Positions 40,900-48,842 of a DNA stretch of 64,000 bases are shown here, one piece after another. A program made the translations under genes and the position numbers. The DNA is from Kibdelosporangium aridum (lineage in GTDB: Bacteria; Actinomycetota; Actinomycetes; Mycobacteriales; Pseudonocardiaceae), in contig NZ_FWXV01000003.1 of assembly GCF_900176515.1 (NCBI RefSeq), positions 930,001 to 994,000 on the forward strand, read 5' to 3'. How positions within the stretch are numbered: position 1 is the stretch's first letter; each line of letters opens with the position of its first letter. The notes beneath the pieces were generated by a model. The model was not told the DNA's origin. It saw only the letters and a list, made by a program, of their open reading frames with translations, and searched no databases.

Positions 40900-41817
40900 C
40901 GCGGGCCAGAGGATCACCAGCAGCCCGGCGGCCGCCATCGCGCCGAGCACGATCAGGCCGGTGGTCACGTCGGGCGCGGAACCCGTGCCCTGCAACAGGC
41001 TGCGCAGCCCTTCGGCCGAGAACCGGAACGGCGTCCACGACCAGAGGACGTCCCGGTAGAACGGGTGCAGCAGCTCGGGCACCTGACCGGCGACCGCGGG
41101 CGCGATCAGGTACAGCGGTGCCAGGATCGCCGCGGCCCGGATCCCTAGCAGCCGCAACAAAGCGCCCTGCACGCCGGTGAAAGCGAGTGCGGCGAGCAGC
41201 ATGAAGCCGAGCACGTCCCAGCCGAGCGGCAGGGTGGAATCCCACAGCAGCACCAGAAGCGCGACCACGCCGACCGAGAGGACGCTGGCGGCCAACGGAA
41301 GCGTGATCCGCGCGGCGAGGCCAGGCGTTGCCCGGTCGCGCGTCTTCATGAACACGAACAGCAATCCCGCGACCAGACCCGCGATCCACAACAGAGCGCT
41401 GCCCGCCAGCGGCACGACACGGCCCGCAGTACTCGACGGATGCAGTGTGATCACGTGTGGTGGCTGACCTTGGCTCAGCACACTCGCGGCACCGGTCAGG
41501 ACCTGTTGCGCGACTTGCGTTCCACCCGGGTTGATCGCGCCGGACAGCACGACCGTGACCGGGTTGCCGAGTTCGAGGACGCCGTAGACCTCTTTGTCCT
41601 CAAGCAGTTGGCGCCCTTCGGCGGGCGTCACGGCCCGCCACGCGACATGCTCGCCGCCCTGTCTGGCTAACTGTTCGACGACTTGCGGCGGTCCGGCGAC
41701 CGCGAGGGGCACGTGATCCGGGTTCACCGTGGCCTGCGCACCGAAGGTCAGCAGTCCGAGTACGGCCGCGACCAGGGCGCCGAGCAGGCTCGCGGCAAGG
41801 GCTTTGGCGGTCATCAC
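40837..41817 (-). CDS. ABC-2/YhgE-Pip-like membrane protein
   Basis: 326 aa. One N-terminal membrane span, an extracytoplasmic domain of about 120 residues, then five spans from about residue 130 on. This is the layout of ABC-2 permease/YhgE-like proteins. No ATPase gene is adjacent, so a classical transporter role is uncertain. GTG 41817 (or the ATG just after it). The promoter region carries two TCAAC/GTTGA palindromes, suggesting repressor control. The gene ends inside the convergent yjbQ gene. Confidence 0.75.
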   Translation of the reverse strand: MMTAKALAASLLGALVAAVLGLLTFGAQATVNPDHVPLAVAGPPQVVEQLARQGGEHVAWRAVTPAEGRQLLEDKEVYGVLELGNPVTVVLSGAINPGGTQVAQQVLTGAASVLSQGQPPHVITLHPSSTAGRVVPLAGSALLWIAGLVAGLLFVFMKTRDRATPGLAARITLPLAASVLSVGVVALLVLLWDSTLPLGWDVLGFMLLAALAFTGVQGALLRLLGIRAAAILAPLYLIAPAVAGQVPELLHPFYRDVLWSWTPFRFSAEGLRSLLQGTGSAPDVTTGLIVLGAMAAAGLLVILWPASARQEAEANSSNGVVPVGVH

Positions 41818-41830
41818 GCCACCTTTCTCA

Positions 41831-41891
41831 TCAACTGTTGAATTAATGGGGAGAGTACGCCTCGACGTCCCGCTAAATCAACCGATGTTGA
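41831..41891 (-). promoter_or_regulatory. promoter with two TCAAC...GTTGA palindromes
   Basis: TCAAC-N-GTTGA at 41831-41841 and TCAAC-N4-GTTGA at 41878-41891. Between them, on the minus strand, TTGATT, 18 nt and TACTCT form a likely promoter of the ABC-2-like gene, with the -35 inside the distal palindrome. The equal half-sites suggest one dimeric regulator (TetR- or MarR-like), not encoded next door. Confidence 0.55.
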
Positions 41892-41953
41892 AATGAGGCG
41901 TTGATCACGGTCCCTGTTCGGCGGCGCCGATCACGAAGGGCTACCGTGCGGGT

Positions 41954-42649
41954 GTGGTTTTGCGACGGTCGACTCGACTGCTTGTCACCATCGGCGTCGT
42001 CGCCGCGCTGCTCGTGGCCGGCGGAATCGCGGCGGCGTCCCTGCTCACCCGCACCACCGAGGTCCCGGCCGCCCACTTCGACGAGCCCGCGGCCGCGCCG
42101 CCGCACGACACCTGGCAGACCGTGACCGACGCCGTCGCGAAGGTGAGCTACGACGTCCCGCCGGACTGGGAACTCGCTGACGCGGAGGAATCGCTCACCA
42201 CGTCCAACGGCGTCAAACTCGGCAACCTCGTCGACTGGGGCCGCTACACCTGCCAAGGCGCCGAGTACGGCCGTGCTTTCACCGCGAGTGGCCTCGCGCA
42301 GCCCGATCGCAGGCCGGGCAAAGCCGCCGCCGAACTCGCCGCAGCCGTCGCCGCCGACCAGTACAGCGACGGCCACCGGACAGCGGCGGTCAATGTCGGC
42401 AAACCGCAACCACTTTCGGTCGAAGGCGGCCAAGGAGCCGTGGTCCAGGCCGACGCGACGCTGCCCGACTCGACCGACCAGTGCACCGGCAGCAAGGGCA
42501 CCGTCACCGTGGTCGCGCTGGCCACACAGGCGGGCAACTCCGTGGTCGTCGTGGCCGCGGACGCCGTGCCGGGCGCCGAGGAACCCACTCCCCTCGCCGA
42601 CCCCGCCCGGCTCGACGCGATCGTCAAGAGCCTGCGCGTAGTGCCTTAG
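41954..42649 (+). CDS. membrane-anchored secreted protein, 231 aa
   Basis: Positively charged start (LRRSTR), a membrane anchor or uncleaved signal (LLVTIGVVAALLVAGGIAAASLL, about 8-30), then an outer domain with a YDVPPDWEL motif and two cysteines. This domain type is frequent in actinomycete exported proteins of unknown role and also occurs in the 46143-46976 protein. GTG 41954 lies 6 nt after TACCGT, a leaderless arrangement. Convergent with the winged-helix regulator gene (4-nt overlap). Confidence 0.75.
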   Translation: MVLRRSTRLLVTIGVVAALLVAGGIAAASLLTRTTEVPAAHFDEPAAAPPHDTWQTVTDAVAKVSYDVPPDWELADAEESLTTSNGVKLGNLVDWGRYTCQGAEYGRAFTASGLAQPDRRPGKAAAELAAAVAADQYSDGHRTAAVNVGKPQPLSVEGGQGAVVQADATLPDSTDQCTGSKGTVTVVALATQAGNSVVVVAADAVPGAEEPTPLADPARLDAIVKSLRVVP

Positions 42650-42951
42650 GGATCGTGCCTGGCCACCAAGGCTCGCAGGGCCGCGATCTCGGCCGCCAGC
42701 GCTTCCCGGCCGGTTTCCGTGATGCTGACCCAGGTGCGTGGCCGCCTGCCCTCGTACCCCTTCTCGATGTCAAGCAGCCCGGCCTGGTTCAACACAGTGA
42801 TGTGCCGGGAGAGGTTGCCTCCGGTCAGGTCCAGCGCTTCCCGCAGATACCCGAACTCGACCCGCTTGGACTCGGCCGCGATGGTCAAGATGCCCAGCCG
42901 ATGCCGCTGGTGCACGACATCGTTGAGGTCGTTTGTCGGGTGCGCGCTCAT
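42646..42951 (-). CDS. winged-helix transcriptional regulator
   Basis: 101 aa. Helix-turn-helix LREALDLTGGNLSRHITVLNQAGLL and basic wing YEGRRPRTWVSITETGREAL, the pattern of small MarR/PadR-related regulators that act with a downstream or upstream membrane protein. Its start overlaps the stop of the membrane protein gene (ATGA). As last gene of the 45275-to-42646 unit it is the natural candidate to bind the operator at 45310-45322. Confidence 0.88.
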   Translation of the reverse strand: MSAHPTNDLNDVVHQRHRLGILTIAAESKRVEFGYLREALDLTGGNLSRHITVLNQAGLLDIEKGYEGRRPRTWVSITETGREALAAEIAALRALVARHDP

Positions 42952-43784
42952 TCAGCCGCACGCCTTGACCGGACAAGCGCAATCACGCCGCCGATCATAA
43001 GCACCGCCGCTGGTGGTGCCGCGTCGAGCAGCAGACGCCATTCAGCGTCCAGCTCGAGCAGCCTCCCCAACCCGGATACGTTCGCGTGCGCGGTCGCCAC
43101 GCCGAACAGCACAGCGATCACAGCGAGCAGCGGACTGCGCTCCAGCCAAGCCAGCACGGCCAGCGCCGCGGCGATGATCAGCAGCGGAACGAGACCGTGG
43201 AGCAAGAAGACGGCGATCGCCGAGAACGCCACCACCGCGGACAAGCCCACCACGGCGATGGCGCTCACCCACAGACGCTTCCATCGGGTGCCGACGAAAG
43301 CGGCCGTGCCTGACACGATCACAGCACCGATCACGATGGGCGCGATGATCTCCGGCCTCGAGTACAGCGAGATGTCGTAGTTGGACCAGACGATCAGTTC
43401 GAACAGCTGCCCGCCGAACATCAGCGCTACCGGCACGGCCGCGGCGAGCAGGAAATAGCCGCCCAGTCTTCCCTCGACCCCGGTCGCCAAGCCGCGCCTG
43501 TGATACCACCACACCGAGGCCCCGACACACAGGATCAGCCCGATCGTCCAGTACCACACGGCCACCGAGTCGCCACCGTGCCAGGGCGTCGACCCGATCT
43601 CCATGGCCGTGAACGGGATCGGGTCACTCACATAGTGAGCTGACAGCGCCCAGTAGCACAGCGGAGCGAGCAGGATCAGCGCGGCGAACAGCAACAGCGG
43701 TAACCAGTAGCCGTGCCGGTCCCTGCGGACCTTCCGGCGCAACTGACGCAGATCGCTGAGCAGTTCGGCCGCGCTGTCACTCAT
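42948..43784 (-). CDS. integral membrane protein, 278 aa
   Basis: About seven membrane segments after a basic cytoplasmic N-terminus (LRQLRRKVRRDRHGYW). No family motif recognised. Middle gene of a three-gene unit: secreted protein (6 nt upstream), this protein, and the winged-helix regulator (overlapping). This pairing of a small winged-helix regulator with a multispan protein is common in actinomycetes, with unknown function. Confidence 0.8.
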   Translation of the reverse strand: MSDSAAELLSDLRQLRRKVRRDRHGYWLPLLLFAALILLAPLCYWALSAHYVSDPIPFTAMEIGSTPWHGGDSVAVWYWTIGLILCVGASVWWYHRRGLATGVEGRLGGYFLLAAAVPVALMFGGQLFELIVWSNYDISLYSRPEIIAPIVIGAVIVSGTAAFVGTRWKRLWVSAIAVVGLSAVVAFSAIAVFLLHGLVPLLIIAAALAVLAWLERSPLLAVIAVLFGVATAHANVSGLGRLLELDAEWRLLLDAAPPAAVLMIGGVIALVRSRRAAE

Positions 43785-43790
43785 GGGGCA

Positions 43791-45275
43791 TTATCCTGCC
43801 TGATAAGCGTTGATGATGGTCTGCTCGACCATGGTGGAGTTCCAGTCGGTTGCCTTGGCCCGCAAGGAAACCGTGCTCGCACCGGGCGGGTACTCGATGA
43901 GTGCCGCGGCGTTGCCGACGACCTTGGCGGACGTCCAGGTCTTGCCTTCGTCGAAGGACACGTCCACGGTGAGGTTTTTCGCCGGTCGGTCGATCTCGGA
44001 GTGCTGCGACCGCAGGAACACCGGGACGACCGCGGGTTTGCCCGAGTTGCCGTCAAGCTTGGGCACGAACCTCATGGTGGAGACCGGAAGCATCCCCGGC
44101 TGTGCCGCGCTGGACCGGAACGTCCACGCGATACTCACCTGCGAGCTGAGCCTGGCAACGGAGGCACGGCTCGACTTCATCTCGATGCGGTACGTGCTGT
44201 CCTCGGGCGGGACCTCGAAAAAGCCGCCACCTCCCCCTTCGGTCTCGCCGAGCTTGACGCCGTCCCGGTAGAGGGCCGTACTGCCTTTGTCCTCTTTGGA
44301 CCAGCCCGCGTTGCCATAGCCGTCGGAGTACATGCGCGCCGACGCCGAGATCTCGCCCGCACTCCGTTCGACACTGGGGGACGGGATTCCGGCATCCGGC
44401 ACCGCCGGCCCCGCAATGGCGTAGTTGAAGGGCCGCTCGTGTGTCCCGGCCGGGTAGCGCTGTGCCCTCGCGTGCAACATATGGTCGGCTTCCCACGGTG
44501 GTGGCGGTTCCTGGGCGGCCACCACCTCGCGCAGCTCAGGAATCCAGTGGGTGTCCGTGTTGTAGTACTCGGTTCGCGCGCTGGGCAACGGCACTTCCAT
44601 GGCCTTCGCGGAGCCGCGTTCGTCGTCGATCAACGACGGTCCGGTCGCCGGCACCACCAACCGATACGCCATCGTGCCCTCCCGCGAGGCGCCGAACTTC
44701 GCGTGCACCTTGGCCAGTTCACGATGACTCGGTGTGCGCCGGAACCCGTCGGGCAGGCCGTCGTCGAAGTGCCAGGCCAGGGCGTAGAAGTCCTTGCCCT
44801 GCCATTGAGTGTTGATCCACGCCGTCACGTCCTTGGTCCGCGGACCAAGGTGTGCGATGCCCACTCCCTCCAGGCTGTCCACGTTCAAGATGCCGAACGG
44901 GAGGCTGATGTCGCCCCACACCAGCTTGGCCGTCGGGTCGGGAACCTTGACCACCACGGGTTTCGCCGCCCTGGCATCGAGATCGAGGGTGACGTCCTTG
45001 GTCATGTCGAGGTTCGGATACGTCAGGAAGTCTCTGTTCTCTTTGCCAGTGATCGTGCTGACCAGCGCGTACTGTCCCGTGAACAGCTTGATCGACCCCT
45101 CGGCGACCGGGGTGAGTTCGTAGGTTTCCTTGTTGACCACGTAGGTGTCGTGCTCTTGGGCTGTCGTTCCGTCCCTCCCGATGTGATGCACCGTCAGAAG
45201 GACGGTGTCCTGGGCCGAAGCAGGTGTCGCACTGCCGAGCAGGAGAAGGGCGGCAGCGAGCAGGACTCTTCGCAT
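43791..45275 (-). CDS. large secreted protein resembling the non-catalytic part of exported S8 proteases
   Basis: 494 aa. Classical signal peptide MRRVLLAAALLLLGSATPASAQ (cleavage after ASA). The mature part is beta-rich with tyrosine and aspartate repeats, and its end (FVPKLDG...VEVSFDEGKTW-like, LRAKATDWNSTMVEQTIINAY) is like the C-terminal region that follows the catalytic domain in actinomycete subtilisin-like proteases. No Ser/His/Asp protease motif is seen. So either a binding/adhesion protein or a degenerate protease tail that became an independent gene (inference). ATG start; first gene of a three-gene unit. Confidence 0.75.
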   Translation of the reverse strand: MRRVLLAAALLLLGSATPASAQDTVLLTVHHIGRDGTTAQEHDTYVVNKETYELTPVAEGSIKLFTGQYALVSTITGKENRDFLTYPNLDMTKDVTLDLDARAAKPVVVKVPDPTAKLVWGDISLPFGILNVDSLEGVGIAHLGPRTKDVTAWINTQWQGKDFYALAWHFDDGLPDGFRRTPSHRELAKVHAKFGASREGTMAYRLVVPATGPSLIDDERGSAKAMEVPLPSARTEYYNTDTHWIPELREVVAAQEPPPPWEADHMLHARAQRYPAGTHERPFNYAIAGPAVPDAGIPSPSVERSAGEISASARMYSDGYGNAGWSKEDKGSTALYRDGVKLGETEGGGGGFFEVPPEDSTYRIEMKSSRASVARLSSQVSIAWTFRSSAAQPGMLPVSTMRFVPKLDGNSGKPAVVPVFLRSQHSEIDRPAKNLTVDVSFDEGKTWTSAKVVGNAAALIEYPPGASTVSLRAKATDWNSTMVEQTIINAYQAG

Positions 45276-45309
45276 TCTTGACCCCCAATATGCTTGCGAT
45301 GCAGTTAAG

Positions 45310-45337
45310 TTTGCATTGCAAACCCAGTAGGTGTCAA
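45310..45337 (-). promoter_or_regulatory. TTGACA box and perfect palindrome upstream of the secreted-protein unit
   Basis: TTTGCA-N-TGCAAA (45310-45322) is a perfect 13-nt palindrome. A TTGACA on the minus strand (45337-45332) lies just upstream. The -10 cannot be fixed: no good hexamer lies at 17-18 nt, while a CATATT nearer the gene is another option. A binding site for the winged-helix regulator encoded at 42646-42951 is a reasonable inference. Confidence 0.5.
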
Positions 45338-45418
45338 CGCGTGTCGATCAGCGGGAAGTCATGAGTGATCGGATTACGACACGCCGAAGAGGTCGCTCGA
45401 TCGTGTCACTATGAGCCG

Positions 45419-46132
45419 GTGGGTAACCGAACGCTCGTACTGTGGGACATCGATCTGACGCTGGTCGACCTGGCCGGCATCGGCCGGGAGTGGTACTCCG
45501 CGGCGCTGTCCAACGCCCTCGGCCTCTCCCTGTCGCACCTGCCCGCGTTCCCCGGCCGGACCGAACGGGCGATCACCCATGAGCTGCTGTCCGCGCACGG
45601 CGCACAGGCCACCGAGGAGGAGATCCAGGCGATCTTCACCGAGCTGATCGCGATCGCCGAGGCGGAGCGCGACCTGCTGCACGAACGCGGACGCGTACTG
45701 CCCGGCGTGCTCGAGGTCGTCGCCGAACTCGCGACGCGCGACCACGTGGTGCAGTCGCTGGTGACCGGCAACCTGCCGGAGGTCTCCCATGTCAAGCTGG
45801 CCCCGTTCGGCCTGCTCGAACACATCGACCTGGAGATCGGCGGCTACGGCTCGCTGTCGGCGGAACGCAGCGACCTGGTGTCCGCGGCGATGCAGCTCGC
45901 CGCGGCGAAACACGGCGGCTTCGAGCCCGAATCGGTCGTCGTCATCGGCGACACGCCGCATGACGTGCGCGCCGCACTCGCCCACGGCGCCATCGCGATC
46001 GGCGTGGGCACGGGCCGCCACAGCTTGACGTCACTGAGGCAGGCAGGGGCGCACGCGGTGTTCCGTGACCTGTCTGACACCGAGAAAGTGCTTTCCGCAG
46101 TTCTTGACAGGCAACTACAGGACGGTCGCTAG
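45419..46132 (+). CDS. HAD-superfamily hydrolase (phosphoglycolate phosphatase-like)
   Basis: 237 aa. Motif I LVLWDIDLTLVD (nucleophile Asp and D+2 Asp), motif II SLVTGN, motif IV VVIGDTPHDVRAAL. Cap domain between residues about 20 and 85. Small-molecule phosphatase; substrate unknown. GTG 45419 is chosen, 6 nt after CACTAT; the upstream extension of the frame is not protein-like. Followed 10 nt later by a separately promoted gene. Confidence 0.9.
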   Translation: MGNRTLVLWDIDLTLVDLAGIGREWYSAALSNALGLSLSHLPAFPGRTERAITHELLSAHGAQATEEEIQAIFTELIAIAEAERDLLHERGRVLPGVLEVVAELATRDHVVQSLVTGNLPEVSHVKLAPFGLLEHIDLEIGGYGSLSAERSDLVSAAMQLAAAKHGGFEPESVVVIGDTPHDVRAALAHGAIAIGVGTGRHSLTSLRQAGAHAVFRDLSDTEKVLSAVLDRQLQDGR

Positions 46133-46142
46133 TCTCACCCTC

Positions 46143-46976
46143 GTGAGTGCTCCAGGTGGGGGATACCAAGGTCTCGGTTACTACGACGAGCCGCAGCCCA
46201 AGAAGCCGACCGGCCTGATCGTGTCGGTGGTGGTCGCGGCCGTCGTGGTGGTCGGCCTGGTCATGACGCTGCTGATCGTGAACCCGACGAGCCCGGTGAC
46301 CGGCGAGCCGCTTGCCGTGGCCAACCCGACGACGTCGCCGTCATCCCCGACCAGATCGGGCCCGTCGAACAACCCGCTGCAGCCCAAGGCGACCGGCGCG
46401 CCGAAGGTCGAGGGCTGGAAAGTGATCGCCGTCAACGACGGCCGAGAACTGCAGACCACCAAGGCCTACGACGTGCCGCAGAGCTGGGAACCGCTCACAT
46501 CCACAGCCTCGTTCGGCTCAGGCGATACGAGGTTCACCCTCTACACCCCAGCGATCTACATGAGGGGCGTCTGCCCAGGCGCGCCGAACACGTTCCGTTC
46601 GATCGCCGGACTACTGACCGTGCAGAACACCGGTGACAACGCAGCACAGGCAGTCGCCGCGGCCCAACGCATCTCCGACGGCGCGTACGTCACCAAGGGA
46701 GGCGTCAAACCGAAGGTGACCATGGGCCAGCCACAGCCAGTTGTCGTGGACAAGGACAAGAAGGCTTCGACGGTTTCCGCGAAACTCGCGATCACTCCCG
46801 GGCCCGAGGACAAGTGCTCGCCGAATGCCGCGTCGGTGAGCGTCGTGGTGCTGGAGTCCAAGCCGACCGACAAGACCAGCGTGGTCATCGCCGCGTTCGC
46901 GGACCAGGGTGTTCCCGACGCGACCGCGGAAGCCGACCTGCTGAAGATCGTGACCAGCCTGCACCCGGCGAACTGA
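46143..46976 (+). CDS. membrane-anchored extracytoplasmic protein, 277 aa
   Basis: Cytoplasmic start APGGGYQGLGYYDEPQ, one membrane span (LIVSVVVAAVVVVGLVMTLLIV, about 25-46), Ser/Pro linker, then an outer domain with VPQSWEPL and cysteines (RGVCPGA, EDKCSPN). Related in layout to 41954-42649. GTG 46143 lies 7 nt after TAGTCT, with a TTGACA at 46104-46109 at a rather long spacing. Function unknown. Confidence 0.78.
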   Translation: MSAPGGGYQGLGYYDEPQPKKPTGLIVSVVVAAVVVVGLVMTLLIVNPTSPVTGEPLAVANPTTSPSSPTRSGPSNNPLQPKATGAPKVEGWKVIAVNDGRELQTTKAYDVPQSWEPLTSTASFGSGDTRFTLYTPAIYMRGVCPGAPNTFRSIAGLLTVQNTGDNAAQAVAAAQRISDGAYVTKGGVKPKVTMGQPQPVVVDKDKKASTVSAKLAITPGPEDKCSPNAASVSVVVLESKPTDKTSVVIAAFADQGVPDATAEADLLKIVTSLHPAN

Positions 46977-46983
46977 CAAGCAA

Positions 46984-47009
46984 ATGGCCCGGCATCCCTG
47001 CCGGGCCAT
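46984..47009. terminator. 11-bp hairpin between convergent genes
   Basis: Arms 46984-46994 and 46999-47009 pair perfectly around TCCC; a further GCAAA/TTTGC pair flanks it after a small bulge. It separates the membrane protein gene from the convergent proS end. Confidence 0.85.
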
Positions 47010-47025
47010 CGCTTTGCGGACTTTG

Positions 47026-48774
47026 TCAGCTGCGCACAAGCGCCTTGAGGTGCTCGACGACCTCGGCGACGGGAACCTCGACGCGCTCGCCGCTCTTACG
47101 GTCCTTCACCTCAACCAAGCCGTTCGCCAGGCCCCGGCCGATCACCACGATCGTCGGCACACCGATCAGCTCGGCGTCCGCGAACTTCACGCCGGGCGAA
47201 GCCTTGCGGTCGTCCAGCAGCACCGTCACGCCGGCCTCGTCCAGCTCGCCGGCCAGCTTCTCGGCGTACTCCCGAATGCTGTCGTCCTTGCCCGCCATCA
47301 CGATGTGCAGGTCGAACGGGCTGACGTTGCGGGGCCAGATCAGGCCCTTGTCGTCGTGGTACTGCTCGGCGACCACGGCGACCGCACGTGAGACGCCGAT
47401 GCCGTACGAACCCATGGTGATCCGGATCGGCTTGGAGTCCGGGCCGAGCGCGTCCAGGCCGAACGCGTCCGCGTATTTGCGACCCAGCTGGAAGATGTGG
47501 CCGATCTCGATACCGCGCGCGGCGACCAGGGTGCCCTTGCCGTCCGGCGCGGGGTCGCCTTCGCGGACCTCGGCCGCTTCGATCGTGCCGTCCGGCGTGA
47601 AGTCCCTGCCGCACACCAGGTCCACCACGTGGTGGTCGGCCTTGTCGGCACCGGTGACCCACGCCGTGCCGCGCACGATCCGCGGGTCGACGAGGTAACG
47701 GACACCGTTCGCGGCGAGCGCGCCCGGGCCGATGTATCCCTTGACCAGGAAGGGATTCGCGGCGAAGTCCTTGTCTTCCAGCAACGCGACTTCGGCGGGT
47801 TCGAGGGAGGCCTCGAGGCGCTTCATGTCGACTTCACGGTCGCCGGGGACGCCGACGCCGAGCAGCGTCCAGTCCTTCGCACCCGGCTGCCGGGTCTTGA
47901 CCAGGACGTTCTTCAACGTGTCGGCGGCCGTGAACTTCCGGTCCAGCTCCGCGTTGTTCAGGAAGTCGACCAGGGTCTCGATCGTCGGCGTGTTCGGCGT
48001 GTGGTGCACCTGCGCCTCGGGCTTGTCCTCAATGGACTGCTCGGGCGGCGCGGGCGTCACGACGGCCTCGACGTTCGCGGCGTAGTCGGAACCGGTGCTG
48101 CGGACGTAAGTGTCCTCACCGGACGCCGCGACGGCGAGGAACTCCTCGGACGCCGAGCCGCCCATCGCGCCGGACGTGGCCTTGACGATCACGTATTCCA
48201 GGCCGAGCCGGTCGAACGTCTTGATGTACGCGTCCCGGTGCAGCTGGTACGAGCCCGCCAGGCCTTCGTCGTCCAGGTCGAAGGAGTACGAGTCCTTCAT
48301 GACGAACTCACGGCCGCGCAGGATGCCCGCGCGGGGACGCGCCTCGTCGCGGTACTTGGTCTGGATTTGGTACAGGATGACCGGGTAGTCCTTGTACGAG
48401 CTGTACTCGCCCTTCACCGTGAGCGTGAAGAGCTCCTCGTGCGTCGGACCGAGCAGGTAGTCCGCGCCCTTGCGGTCCTTCAGACGGAACAGGTTGGGGC
48501 CGTACTCGGTCCACCGGTTGGTCGCCTCGTAGGGCTCGCGGGGCAGCAGTGCGGGGAACTGGATCTCCTGCGCGCCCATCGCGTCCATCTCCTCGCGGAC
48601 GATGGCCTCGACCTTGCGCAGCACCCGCATGCCCAGCGGCAGCCAGGAGTAACCGCCCGGGGCCACCCGGCGGACGTAGCCGGCGCGTACCAGCAGCTTG
48701 TGGCTCGGTACCTCGGCGTCCGCCGGATCCTCACGCAAGGTGCGCAGGAACAGCGACGACATCCTGGTGATCAC
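47026..48774 (-). CDS. proS: prolyl-tRNA synthetase
   Basis: 582 aa, bacterial type with the editing insertion (INS) domain between motifs 2 and 3 (about residues 220-395). Class II core: RAGYVRRVAPGGYSWLPLG, motif 2 FRDEARPR-like YRDEARPRAGILRGREF, motif 3 MGSYGIGVSRAVAV. C-terminal anticodon domain. It charges tRNA-Pro and clears misacylated alanine. GTG 48774 is chosen, 8 nt after GAGGAG; GTG 48783 is too close to that site. Confidence 0.97.
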   Translation of the reverse strand: MITRMSSLFLRTLREDPADAEVPSHKLLVRAGYVRRVAPGGYSWLPLGMRVLRKVEAIVREEMDAMGAQEIQFPALLPREPYEATNRWTEYGPNLFRLKDRKGADYLLGPTHEELFTLTVKGEYSSYKDYPVILYQIQTKYRDEARPRAGILRGREFVMKDSYSFDLDDEGLAGSYQLHRDAYIKTFDRLGLEYVIVKATSGAMGGSASEEFLAVAASGEDTYVRSTGSDYAANVEAVVTPAPPEQSIEDKPEAQVHHTPNTPTIETLVDFLNNAELDRKFTAADTLKNVLVKTRQPGAKDWTLLGVGVPGDREVDMKRLEASLEPAEVALLEDKDFAANPFLVKGYIGPGALAANGVRYLVDPRIVRGTAWVTGADKADHHVVDLVCGRDFTPDGTIEAAEVREGDPAPDGKGTLVAARGIEIGHIFQLGRKYADAFGLDALGPDSKPIRITMGSYGIGVSRAVAVVAEQYHDDKGLIWPRNVSPFDLHIVMAGKDDSIREYAEKLAGELDEAGVTVLLDDRKASPGVKFADAELIGVPTIVVIGRGLANGLVEVKDRKSGERVEVPVAEVVEHLKALVRS

Positions 48775-48842
48775 GGCGTTCACTCCTCGTGGCGATAGTG
48801 CCTAATGAGGGTAGTGAACGCCGTCCGCACACTTCCAACCGG

